10,000 bases of DNA from Monoplex corrugatus (GCA_030674185.1 JAPXFY010002416.1:1-10000); one strand, 5' to 3'; shown: positions 1-7,103, numbered from the stretch's first letter. Notes: a model not told the origin generated them from the sequence alone. Translations and numbers: made by a program.

Positions 1-201
1 TTCGGAGGACATTCGGGAAAGACCGAACGACACTGGGAAAGACTAGATCTGTGGGCTTTGTGGGTTGGCTTCCCACCTTGCCTTTGATAACATGCCACGA
101 GTTCCATTAATGAAAGATGCTCCCAGGATTCACCGAAAGGGGGAGAGAATGATGAATCCATCGGCACTGACTCCATCACGACTGGAAACGCACAACGGAT
201 C
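1..201 (+). other. 5' leader of the RLE LINE, with a short upstream ORF
   Basis: This stretch precedes the first recognised ATG of the LINE protein. Bases 12-27 can fold as a small hairpin (TTCGG, six-base loop, CCGAA). An upstream ORF starts at ATG 92-94, runs 37 codons and stops at TGA 203-205. That stop overlaps the ATG of the main ORF (202-204) in an ATGA arrangement. The main frame itself is open from 91 but has no ATG before 202, and it is closed upstream by TGA/TAA at 85-90. No sharp element boundary or promoter motif is recognisable. Confidence 0.45.
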
Positions 202-918
202 ATGATTAATGACCAGATGGAATTTCTGTGTGCGTGTGGAAGGAGATTCACTACCAAACGCGGCATGAAGATCCACAGGACAAAAATGGGCTGTTTGAAG
301 AATCATACGAACCAGCAGCAGCGCACTGCGATAGCAGGTGAGACGTTGGATGACCAAGGCCATGAATTAAACCATAGTGCCAAGGACATCCACGCTGATG
401 GTTCTGGTGCAGATTTTGCACAAGCTCTTAACGCCAAACGTGAAAAACTCAATTTGCCGCCTGCCGGTGCAAAAGAACAATGGGAGAAATTAGATGAGGA
501 ACTTGTCCTTAAGCTGAATGCGCTAATAGGGAACAGTACGCTGGAACACAAACTTGACACATACGGAGACATCATATACTCTATCTGCAGGGACACTTAT
601 GGAGTGAAGCAGCCAAAGACAAAAGCGCCTCCCCAGAAATCCAGAAGACAGCAACAGATGGAGAGCATCCGGAGGGAGAAAAGGAAGCTTAAAAAGCGAA
701 TGAAAACTGCCTCAGAATTCGAGAAGCAAGGGCTCCTGGAACTCTGGAAAGATCTGAAAGCCAAACACAATGCTCTCAGCAAAGTGGAATCAGCAAGGCG
801 AAGAAAGAGCAAAAAGAAGAAGACTCAAGATCGTTTCTTCAAAAATCCTTTGACTTTGCAAGGAAGCTGTTTGAACAACCCAAATCAGGGACTCTCACAG
901 TGGGCAAGGAAACCCTAG
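202..918 (+). pseudogene. N-terminal part of the RLE LINE protein: zinc finger and basic linker, frameshifted near 850
   Basis: This frame encodes the nucleic-acid-binding N-terminus of the LINE polyprotein. A finger of the form C-x-C-G-R-x-F-...-H-...-C lies at about residues 10-31, in the position where R2-group elements carry their DNA-binding zinc finger. A charged segment follows, ending in a very basic stretch (RRRKSKKKK) near residues 199-207. The true frame appears to leave this ORF at about 849-851. From 849 the +3 frame reads F-D-F-A-R-K-L-F and continues without a stop into the RT ORF. The last 20 or so residues of this frame (to 918) are therefore out-of-frame read-through. Loss of one T in the CCTTTGAC context explains the break. 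The ATG at 202 is the first in frame after stops at 85-90. Confidence 0.75.
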
Positions 919-2826
919 AGCAGCATCTCAGGGAAACATATTCCGATTCTCAGCGCGAGGCACCACTTGAAATCCAGAATCTGGTTTGGCCTGCAGTGCC
1001 AGAAGGAAAATTCAATAACAAACCACCAACACTGGATGAAGTGAAGAACGTAGTAAAGAAAGCCAGAGCCAAGTCAGCACCTGGACCAAACGGAATACCA
1101 TACCTGCTCTACAAGAAATGCCCAAAAGTGCTCGAGTGGCTCCACAAGATGATTCGATCAGCATGGAGGAACCAGAAGATCAGCGACCAATGGATGAGAG
1201 CTGAAGGAGTGTACATTCCGAAGGAGCAGAACTCCAGCAGCATCAATCAGTTCAGGCCAATATCACTTCTGAACGTCGAGGGGAAAATCTTCTTCTCTGT
1301 TATGGCAGCAAGATTGACAAAATACCTGACTGAAAACAAGTATCTGGATATGTCAGTCCAAAAGGGAGGCATACCAGGAATGCCTGGATGCTTGGAACAT
1401 GCCACGTTGATTTGGGATGCCATCCAAAAAGCAAGAACAGAGAAGAGAGACATTGACGTAGTTTGGCTTGATCTGGCGAATGCATATGGATCAGTTCCAC
1501 ACGATATGATCCAGCTGGCTCTTGAAATGTATCACATCCCAGAAAACATCCGAACAATGCTGAGGAAGTATTTCCAAGGGTTCTCAATGCGGTTCTCTAC
1601 CAAAGAATACACCACGGACTGGATAGACCTAGAGGTGGGCATTGCAATGGGCTGTGCAATCTCTCCCATACTGTTCGTGTTGGCAATGGAAGTCATCTTG
1701 AAAGCTGCAATGAAGAGTTCAGGTCCAGTGAATCTGGGAGATGGATACCAGATGCCTCCTCTGAAAGCTTTCATGGATGACACAACAGTCTTGTCCACGG
1801 ATGAGGAAGAGACACACCAAATCTTAAAGCAGCTGGATGAGCTGGTGGCCTCTTCAAGAATGAGGTTCAAACCAAAGAAATCCCGAAGTCTCTCACTGCG
1901 AAAAGGAAAAGTGGCAGATTCAGTCAAATTCATGGTAGCCAACCAAGCCATCCCCACTGTCACAGAAGAGCCAGTAAAAAATCTCGGAAGATGGTATGAT
2001 GACTCCCTGAAAGACACACAAAGGGGATGTGAAACCAAGCAAACAGCAGAAGAAGGCCTGAAGAAAATAGATAACTGCGGACTGCCAGGCAAATACAAAG
2101 TCTGGTGTCTACAGTTCATGCTGATACCAAAGCTGCTGTGGCCACTGCTAATCTATGACATTTGCACCAGCACAGTGGAAGCAATGGAAGCCAAAATCAA
2201 CAAATACACAAGAAAATGGCTCGGTGTCCCACCTGGTCTCACTGATGTTGCATTCTACTGTCGTCAAGCAATGCTGAAGCTACCTCTCAAATCCATAGTG
2301 GAGGAATACAAAGTTGGAAAAGCAAGACTGTTGAGCATGCTCGAGGAATCGAAAGACAATATCGTGAGATCAGTTCAGCCAAAGCTGAGAACTGGCAAAA
2401 AATGGAAAGTCCAAGAGGCTGTAAACAATGCCAAGAGAAACCTCAGCATCAAAGAAATAATTGGACACACGCAAACCAACAGACAGGGACTGGGAGCAAC
2501 AAAAATGCAGTGGTGGTCCAAAGCCAAAGGGAAGGAAAAAAGAGACATGATCATACAGGAGTTGAAGAAAGAAGAAGATGTCAAAAGAGTGCAGAAGGCA
2601 GTCCAGCAAGGTCAACAGGGGCAATGGACAACATGGGACAGTGCACTCCAAAGAAGTCTCAGCTGGAACGATATGTGGCACATGGCTCCTCTAAGGATAA
2701 GCTTCCTCCTCAGATCTGTATATGACCTGCTTCCCTCGAATGCAAACTTAGTGAAATGGGGGAAATCAGATGACCCAGCATGTCCGCTCTGTCAGAAGAA
2801 ACAAACAGTGGAACATGTCCTAAGCT
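849..2826 (+). pseudogene. Reverse transcriptase, thumb and 5' half of the CCHC knuckle of the RLE LINE (disrupted by insertion)
   Basis: This is the LINE RT, which copies the element's RNA at the target site. Counting from the ATG at 900, the SAPGPNGIP block is near residues 59-67 and QFRPISLLN near 117-125. Motif A (WLDLANAYGSVPH) is at 189-201, motif B (AMGCAISP) at 249-256 and motif C (FMDD, with M where many LINEs have A) at 291-294. A thumb/linker region follows to about 600. The start of a C-x2-C-x7-H-x4-C knuckle is at C628, C631 and H639, and its last Cys is missing here. The frame is open to 2978, but codons after 2826 belong to the inserted Penelope-like element. The frame probably continues directly from the zinc-finger ORF, so ATG 900 is internal rather than a real start. 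The host protein is cut after the codons for E-H-V-L-S. Confidence 0.9.
2813..2826. repeat. Left 14-bp target-site duplication of the Penelope-like insertion
   Basis: The sequence acatgtcctaagct is identical to 5473-5486. Removing one copy plus everything between gives E-H-V-L-S-S-C-K-V-A in a single frame, so this is the duplicated host target. Its length of 11-14 bp, ambiguous because of an ACA overlap with the element end, suits Penelope-like elements. Confidence 0.93.
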
Positions 2827-2884
2827 TAATGCTACCAATTTTGAAGAACAAGGTCTCCCAACAGTGTAAAAATCGCTACTCACA
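2827..2884 (-). repeat. Terminal direct repeat of the PLE, downstream (3') copy
   Basis: These 58 bp are identical to 5418-5475. They correspond to the pseudo-LTRs of Penelope-like elements. In element sense this is the extreme 3' end, following the hammerhead-like motif, and it supplies that motif's presumed stem III return strand. Perfect identity over 58 bp supports recent insertion, but the repeat is too short to date the event. Confidence 0.9.
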
Positions 2885-2924
2885 GTTCCGTAGCTTTCGA
2901 TGGCGTTCTCGCCATCTTCGTCAG
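2873..2924 (-). ncRNA. Hammerhead-ribozyme-like motif in the PLE 3' end (degenerate)
   Basis: In element sense the order is CTGACGA (2924-2918), one extra A, then a perfect 7-bp stem GATGGCG/CGCCATC with AGAA loop (2916-2899). GAAA follows (2898-2895), then a 5-bp stem GCTAC/GTAGC (2894-2890 with 2879-2875). This matches the CUGANGA, stem II, GAAA, stem III order of a hammerhead, and PLE terminal repeats are known to carry hammerheads. Against it, there is an extra A before stem II, the bases after stem III are GA rather than UH, and I find no convincing stem I. It is probably a decayed or variant ribozyme, or a look-alike. Confidence 0.35.
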
Positions 2925-2954
2925 CGCTCTAATGCTGTCTGCGTGAATCTCTAC

Positions 2955-3470
2955 TCAGATCTCGCGAACATGGGATGAACCCAGTTCACGAGATCGAATC
3001 AGAGAATGGTACACCGGGGGCAGGGTGTAACGGCCCCGGTCCCTGTTGAGCGGGGGGTTGGTGGCTGCGATGTAGATGGCCTCCTTGACTCCTCGCTGGA
3101 ACCACTTATTTTCTCTGTCCAGGATGTTGACATTGTCCGCACTGAATTGATGTTTTTCGGCGTGTAGGTGAGCTCCTACTGGAGAAGAGTCCCTCTTGTG
3201 TTCTGTTAGTCTCTTCTGAAGGGGGCGTTCAGTTTCACCGACATAATGTTGGTTACAGTCCTGGCAGTCTATTCTGTATATAATGCCAGCTTTGTCGAGT
3301 TTGCTGGTTTTGTCCTTGGGGGTGACCAGCTGGCTGCGTATGGTGTTGGAAGGTTTGGAATGTACAGCCACCCCCAGTTTTCTGATCTTTCTGGACAGAG
3401 CGTCACTCACACCTCCTACGTATGGGATGGTGATGTGTCCCTTGCGCTGGTGTTGTTTCACTGGCTGTTG
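2955..3470 (-). pseudogene. GIY-YIG endonuclease domain of the PLE
   Basis: This is the DNA-nicking domain of the PLE, normally the C-terminus of the RT polyprotein. Numbering from the GTG near 3461, a GHITIPYVGG block at about 8-17 and VAVHSKPSNT at 31-40 are typical PLE connecting sequence. The nuclease signature reads G-I-I-Y at 59-62 and Y-V-G-E-T at 73-77. C66 and C69 lie between them, which is the Cys pair of the CCHH finger seen in EN+ PLEs. Candidate His partners are among H98, H100 and H104. Further conserved residues are R84, H88 and E127 (V-K-E-A-I-Y), the last being the likely catalytic Glu. It ends at a TGA at 2957-2955. The frame lacks its own ATG and should be reached from the RT frame, so an indel of +1 or -2 lies near 3461-3480. 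Confidence 0.88.
2958..2995 (-). repeat. Inverted repeat at the nuclease stop codon
   Basis: gatctcg (2958-2964) pairs with cgagatc (2989-2995), gaac (2966-2969) with gttc (2984-2987), and ggg (2972-2974) with ccc (2980-2982), with single mismatches between the blocks. It covers the last codons of the nuclease and sits directly beside its stop codon. In the element's RNA it would fold as a stable hairpin at the start of the 3' UTR. Confidence 0.6.
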
Positions 3471-5418
3471 GGATGCGGTGTTTGGATTTCCTGCCTCCCG
3501 GGCTGTTCCAGGCCCACTTTTTGTAGCCCGAGATGGTGAGCACTTTTTTCAGGTGGTTTGTCTCCTTGTCTTTTGCCTCTTGGGTACTGCATATGGTGTT
3601 AGCTCTGTGGGTAAGGGTTCGAATCACTCCCAGTTTGTGTTCAAGGGGCTGGTGGCTGTCGAACTGTAAATATTGGTCCGTATGAGTTGGTTTACGGTAG
3701 ACCGAGAAGGATAGAATGCCATCAGTTCTGGTGATGAGGGTGTCCAGCATGGCTATGGAGTTGTTCTGTTCCACTTCCCTCGTGAATTTGATGGCTGGGT
3801 GTTGGTTGTTCAGATGTTCTGTGAACTGTTCGACCAGTTGCTGGGGGAGGATAGTCATGGTGTCGTCTACGTAGCGCCCCCAGTATCGTGGTGGGGAGTG
3901 GAAAGAAGCCAATGCTTTCTCTTCAAAATCCTCCATGAACAGGTTGGCTACTATTGGGCTTACTGGGGAGCCCATGGCTGCTCCTTCTTTTTGTTGGTAG
4001 AATTCACCTTGGAAGGTGAAGTAGGTGGTGGTGAGGCAGCAGGACAAGAGTTCACATACGTCGTCCACTGTGAGAGATGTACGTTGGTGGAGGGTTTGGT
4101 CGTTTTGTAACCTTCGGCGTATGATCTCTATGCTTTCTTTCACTGGTACGCTGGTAAATAGGGCAGAGACATCATATGACACAAGGAGTTCATCATGAGC
4201 GAGGGTGTAGTTACTCAGTTTTTCCACTAGGTCAGCACTGTTGTGGATGTGATGATCTGTGTGTCCTACGAGAGGTGATAGGATGTCCGCCACAAATCTA
4301 GCCGTCTCATACATGATGGAACCTCTGGATGCGACTATGGGACGGAGGGGGACTTCTTTCTTGTGGACTTTGGGTAGACCATAGAACTTGGGGACGTCGG
4401 ACACAGTTGGGTATAATTTCCTGTACTGTTCTAATGACAGGCGGTCCGTCTCTTTCAGGCGTTTCAGTGTGTCTTTCAGTTTGTTGGAAAACTTGGAAGT
4501 AGGATCTTTCTTGAGGCGTTCATATGTTGTAGTATCTTCCAGAAGTTTGCTTGCCTTCTCATAGTACATGGGTCTAGGCATGATGACTGTGGCACGACCT
4601 TTGTCAGCTGGTAGGATCATCGTGGCGTGTTCGTTCTTTAAATCCGCCAGAGCTCGTCTTTGGTCCGGTGTTAAGTTGGATTTCGGTAGTTTGGCCTGTT
4701 TCATGATTCTGACACAGTCTGATCTTAAGTGTGTGGCTTCTTCTGAATTAGGGCCAATATACCTGCAAGCTGTTTCAATGCTTGTGATGAGGTCTACCAC
4801 TGGAAGCTTGTTAGGGGCTACGGCGAAATTTAGTCCTTTCTCTAGTACTTCCTGTTCTGGTTTAGTGAGTTGGCGATCTGATAGATTGATCACCCACCTC
4901 TCTTTGGTCTTTCTTTTTGTTTCTTCCGGTACAGGTGTAATCTCGCTTTTGTCATTCTGTTGTCTCCTGTTGTTTTTTGGTGCTAGAAGTTCGAATTTCT
5001 TTCGATGGCGTTGGCGTACTTTGTCCCATTCTATTCGTCGTGTGTTGTTTAGCCACTCTTTGATTTCGGAGAGCATAGCATCTGGTAGTGTGCTAGAGCT
5101 CAGTCTTTCCTCGAGGTCTTGGATTTTCCCTTCCAGACAAGTGATGCGGGTGTTGATTTGCTTGATGCGTTCGTTCATGAGTGCTCGTTGTGCCTGATTG
5201 ATGATATTATTTGCTGCTGTTCCTTTCATCGAAGTTTTGATTTTTAGGCTGGTGGGAAAGACGCCGTGATGTTTGCAGTGCAGTGTGAAGTGTAGATGGT
5301 TCCTGAACTTCGCTAGGGAGCGGTGTAATTTCTCTGATTCACGAAAGGTAGTGATGATCGTCCGATCGTAATCGCGAATGAGACGTAGGGGAAGTTTCAA
5401 CAGTTGGGGGGTAGACAT
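3403..5418 (-). pseudogene. Penelope-like reverse transcriptase
   Basis: This is the RT of the PLE, a telomerase-related class used in target-primed retrotransposition. From ATG 5418 the product is 671 residues. A putative coiled-coil or charged N-terminus (E-R-I-K-Q-I-N... then E-G-K-I-Q-D-L-E-E-R) lies at about 75-110. The NLSDRQLT block is near 178-185 and LPADKGRA near 269-276. YGLPKVHK is at about 346-353, motif A YDVSALFTSVP at 415-425, motif B EGAAMGSPVSP at 478-488 and YVDD at 516-519. A conserved GYKKWAWNSPGG block is near 631-642. After about residue 650 the frame departs from the PLE pattern. The expected continuation into the GIY-YIG domain lies in another frame, overlapping at 3403-3461. 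The frame is open through the repeat to a TTG codon at 5442, but ATG 5418 is the better start. It is marked as broken because PLE RT and nuclease normally form one protein. Confidence 0.9.
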
Positions 5419-5475
5419 AATGCTACCAATTTTGAAGAACAAGGTCTCCCAACAGTGTAAAAATCGCTACTCACA
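5418..5475 (-). repeat. Terminal direct repeat of the PLE, upstream (5') copy
   Basis: Identical to 2827-2884. In element sense this is the 5' end, and the first in-frame ATG of the RT ORF (5418 down to 5416) begins on its last base. If the ORF really starts there, the whole 5' leader of the element is this repeat. In this copy any promoter would have to lie within the repeat or in the flanking LINE. Confidence 0.9.
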
Positions 5476-5486
5476 TGTCCTAAGCT
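5473..5486. repeat. Right 14-bp target-site duplication of the Penelope-like insertion
   Basis: This copy of acatgtcctaagct matches 2813-2826 exactly. Its first three bases (aca) also match the end of the 58-bp direct repeat, so the exact junction is ambiguous by three bases. Host LINE coding resumes directly after it. Confidence 0.93.
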
Positions 5487-6091
5487 CTTGCAAAGTAGCG
5501 CTAGCCCAAGGAAGGTATACATGGAGGCACAACCAAGTTCTGAAAGTGATTACAGACGTGGTTAGCGAAAAAACCATGACCCCAAACGCACCAATTGCTA
5601 TGACAACGTTCTACAAAGCAGGAGGGAAACAGGTCTGGCCCGAAATTGCTATGACAACCAGCACATTGCCAAAGGGTCTTCTGGATGGAGCAGTCGACTG
5701 GGAGTGTACAGCAGACCTCCCAGAGTGGAGAAATTACCCAGATGTCATCAGCAAGACAGGCATGAGACCAGACATCGCTCTCCACTCTGACTCCTCGAAA
5801 CAAGTGATTCTGATAGAACTCACTGTGCCATACGAAAGCAGAATGGAAGAAGCACATATCTACAAGACCGAAAAATACGCCGGTCTTGCCAGCACCCTGA
5901 AGAAAGCAGGTCTGCGGGTCAAAATCTTCGCCATAGAGGTCGGGGCAAGAGGGTTTGTGGGCACCTCCGCTTATGATCTCATGAAACAACTCGCCATTTC
6001 TGGGAAGAAGAGGACTAGAGCCCTTAAAGCGATGGCAGAGGCAGCAGAAAGGAGCTCAAGCTGGATCTGGGCAAGGAGGAACCAAAAATGA
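5486..6091 (+). pseudogene. RLE (restriction-enzyme-like) endonuclease domain of the LINE, 3' half after the PLE insertion
   Basis: This is the C-terminus of the LINE protein, about 200 residues, which cuts the target DNA. Coding resumes with S-C-K-V-A, supplying the last Cys of the CCHC knuckle left open at 2826. The R-H-N-Q-V-L block follows near 5524-5541, R-P-D-I-A-L near 5765-5782, E-L-T-V-P-Y-E at 5816-5836 and K-Y-A-G-L shortly after. These are the PD...E...K-type catalytic signatures of R2-group RLE domains. It stops at TGA 6089-6091. The frame is open leftwards to 5378 through the PLE terminal repeat, but those codons are not native. Without its RT this half cannot retrotranspose, though no inactivating change is visible inside it. 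Confidence 0.9.
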
Positions 6092-6127
6092 ACTTCATAA
6101 GGATTAAATTCCCTACAGATGATGTGT

Positions 6128-6204
6128 GCCCCGTTAGCACATTGGTAAAACCGTGTACCGCAGTTATGAAGCGCAGAATCGCCCAGGTTCGCTCCCCGCC
6201 GTGG
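6128..6204 (+). repeat. tRNA-like segment in the LINE 3' region (possible SINE-type tail)
   Basis: TAGCACATTGG at 6135-6145 resembles a pol III box A and GGTTCGCTCC at 6186-6195 resembles box B. The spacing is slightly longer than in a plain tRNA gene. A short CGC/GCG stem around TTATGAA between them could be an anticodon arm. Acceptor and T stems pair poorly and there is no intact cloverleaf, so this is a tRNA-derived relic at best. It runs directly into the A15 run, as tRNA-derived SINE heads or tails do. It could also be a chance match. Confidence 0.35.
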
Positions 6205-6205
6205 G

Positions 6206-6220
6206 AAAAAAAAAAAAAAA
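6206..6220 (+). repeat. A15 homopolymer
   Basis: Fifteen consecutive A residues lie between the tRNA-like segment and the paired 3' structure. This may be the poly(A) tail of a short insert ending here or an internal A-tract of the LINE 3' UTR. Confidence 0.9.
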
Positions 6221-6345
6221 GACAACAGCAGAAGGGCATCCAGGAGTCATGACCTGGATGTGGCCCGGCCCTCCGAGAGTGTAAGGAGTTCAGGGCCGAA
6301 ACACTTGTCTAAAGGGGGTTACTTCTCTGAAGACCTTCTGTTGTC
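6221..6345 (+). ncRNA. Structured 3' UTR of the LINE: predicted three-way junction
   Basis: An outer stem of 12 bp with a 3-nt bulge is formed by gacaac and agaagg (6221-6226, 6230-6235) with ccttct and gttgtc (6334-6339, 6340-6345). Inside it are two perfect hairpins: CATCCAGG/CCTGGATG (6237-6244 with 6253-6260, 8-nt loop) and CGGCCCT/AGGGCCG (6266-6272 with 6292-6298, 19-nt loop). R2-type LINEs use a folded 3' UTR RNA as the recognition signal for their RT, so this is the likely 3' recognition element and marks the 3' end of the LINE. The function is inferred. The pairing is directly visible. Confidence 0.6.
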
Positions 6346-6958
6346 TAGCTCTCCCTAGAGTTTCTTTCTACCTGTGGTTGCTTTGAACTGTTGAGGCATG
6401 TTTATCTTATTATGTTCTGTCATTGATTTGTGATTGTGGCTTTGAGTAGCTGTGAGGATAATCTACCTGTGGTGCGAGTCCAGTGTATGTACATTTTAAT
6501 ATTCCTATGTGGATGTATAAAGGAGTATTATATTGTATTTTATTGTATTGCAGCATGGCATCCATTGATTTGTTTTCCCTGTCCATCACATTTTCTCTCT
6601 TCAATCTGTCACTCCATCATCGTGTTTCCTTTCTTTTCGTTCTTCCTTTTTTCCAAGTCTTCTGTATCAGCTGTGTTGCTTGCTCATCTCTTTGCTGTGC
6701 TTCAATCCCCAGGCAATTGTATCTTCCAGCTTCTGGACTTCTGTATCTTCTCTCTTCACAATACTCTTTCTGAATGTCAAAATCAGACTTTTTGCTTTCT
6801 TCTTCTGTTTGTATTTAATCTTGCCAGTACTCCATGGTTGTAGACCACCGTGCAGCTAGGCTGTGTGATTTCTTGATTTGGCACAGGGAACAATTAGATC
6901 TGAAAAACAGGAAGAAACTGATTTCATTTGTCTTTTTATTTGTTTACATATTTATTCA
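6346..6958. other. Unassigned AT- and pyrimidine-rich flank
   Basis: I see no convincing gene here. On the + strand 6560-6835 is pyrimidine-rich, and its long hydrophobic frames reflect composition. On the - strand at about 6676-6833 a frame of some 50 charged residues (K-Q-K-K-K-A-K-S-L-I-L-T-F...) stays open and ends in TGA. It could be a decayed coding remnant but has no recognised domain. The boundary with the LINE 3' end is set only by the end of the paired structure. Confidence 0.4.
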
Positions 6959-7037
6959 TTATGATGGTGATAATGATGATGATGATATTGATAATGATAA
7001 CAATTATAATAATACCAGTATTACTACTACTAATAAT
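6959..7037. repeat. Imperfect trinucleotide microsatellite (GAT/AAT/ACT-type)
   Basis: Irregular runs of GAT, AAT and ACT triplets, including gatgatgatgat and tactactactaataataa. They run directly into the AAAT tract. Confidence 0.8.
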
Positions 7038-7103
7038 AAATAGATAAATAAATAAATGAATACATAAATAAATAAATAAACAAATAAATAAATAAATAAA
7101 TAA
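7036..7103. repeat. (AAAT)n microsatellite
   Basis: About 17 units of AAAT/TAAA with scattered substitutions (tagataaa, tgaa, taca, caaa). It is a simple sequence repeat and shows no spacer structure of a CRISPR kind. Confidence 0.9.

Larger units (their letters stand above)
2827..5475 (-). mobile_element. Penelope-like retroelement (EN+ PLE) nested in the RLE LINE
   Basis: The element is about 2.65 kb and lies antisense to its host LINE. It reads from 5475 down to 2827: terminal repeat, RT, GIY-YIG nuclease, short 3' UTR, terminal repeat. Features that identify a PLE are the YGLPKVHK block, YDVSALFTSVP motif A, YVDD motif C, a C-terminal GIY-YIG nuclease with a Cys pair between its two signature motifs, and direct terminal repeats. 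It is flanked by a 14-bp target-site duplication. Apart from one frameshift the coding region is open, so the copy looks young and nearly full length. Penelope, Poseidon and Neptune subgroups cannot be separated by eye. Confidence 0.93.
1..6345 (+). mobile_element. RLE-type non-LTR retrotransposon (R2/HERO/NeSL-like LINE), interrupted by a Penelope-like element
   Basis: The order seen is leader, N-terminal zinc finger, RT, CCHC knuckle, restriction-enzyme-like endonuclease (RLE) and structured 3' UTR. That order is diagnostic of the RLE group of LINEs, which nick the target with the RLE domain and prime reverse transcription on the nicked DNA. Without the nested 2,660-bp insertion and duplication the element is about 3.7 kb and encodes roughly 1,075 residues, a normal size for the group. 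The 5' boundary is not visible and may lie before base 1. I place the 3' boundary at the end of the paired 3' structure near 6345, but no target-site duplication confirms it. A single RLE-type ORF without an APE domain resembles HERO or NeSL elements. Assignment to one clade needs a tree. Confidence 0.88.

Noticed and set aside
1532..2119. A 195-residue minus-strand frame opposite the LINE RT
   Set aside because: It is antisense to conserved RT motifs A-C and has no domain of its own.
900..2978. ORF ending at 2978 taken as the natural C-terminus of the LINE RT
   Set aside because: The last 50 codons lie in the PLE terminal repeat and 3' UTR. The true C-terminus resumes at 5486.
4996..5015. 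Second hammerhead-like site, because tttcgatggcgtt also occurs near 2895
   Set aside because: The match is short, lies in PLE coding sequence and lacks the CTGANGA core and returning stem.
4568..5197. A 209-residue plus-strand frame opposite the PLE RT
   Set aside because: Antisense shadow of the PLE coding frame. Its low-complexity S/L/R composition mirrors that coding strand.
5501..5989. A 162-residue minus-strand frame opposite the RLE domain
   Set aside because: The plus strand carries R-P-D and E-L-T-V-P-Y-E signatures, so this is a shadow.
6128..6204. Functional tRNA gene
   Set aside because: Acceptor and T stems do not pair well and the box spacing is off, so it was kept only as a tRNA-like segment.
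6430..6843. Hydrophobic plus-strand frames that look like membrane proteins
   Set aside because: The region is pyrimidine-rich, and F/L/S/C-rich translation follows from composition. There is no conserved motif.
7036..7103. Possible CRISPR-like repeat array
   Set aside because: It is a continuous AAAT microsatellite without spacers, and the setting is eukaryotic.
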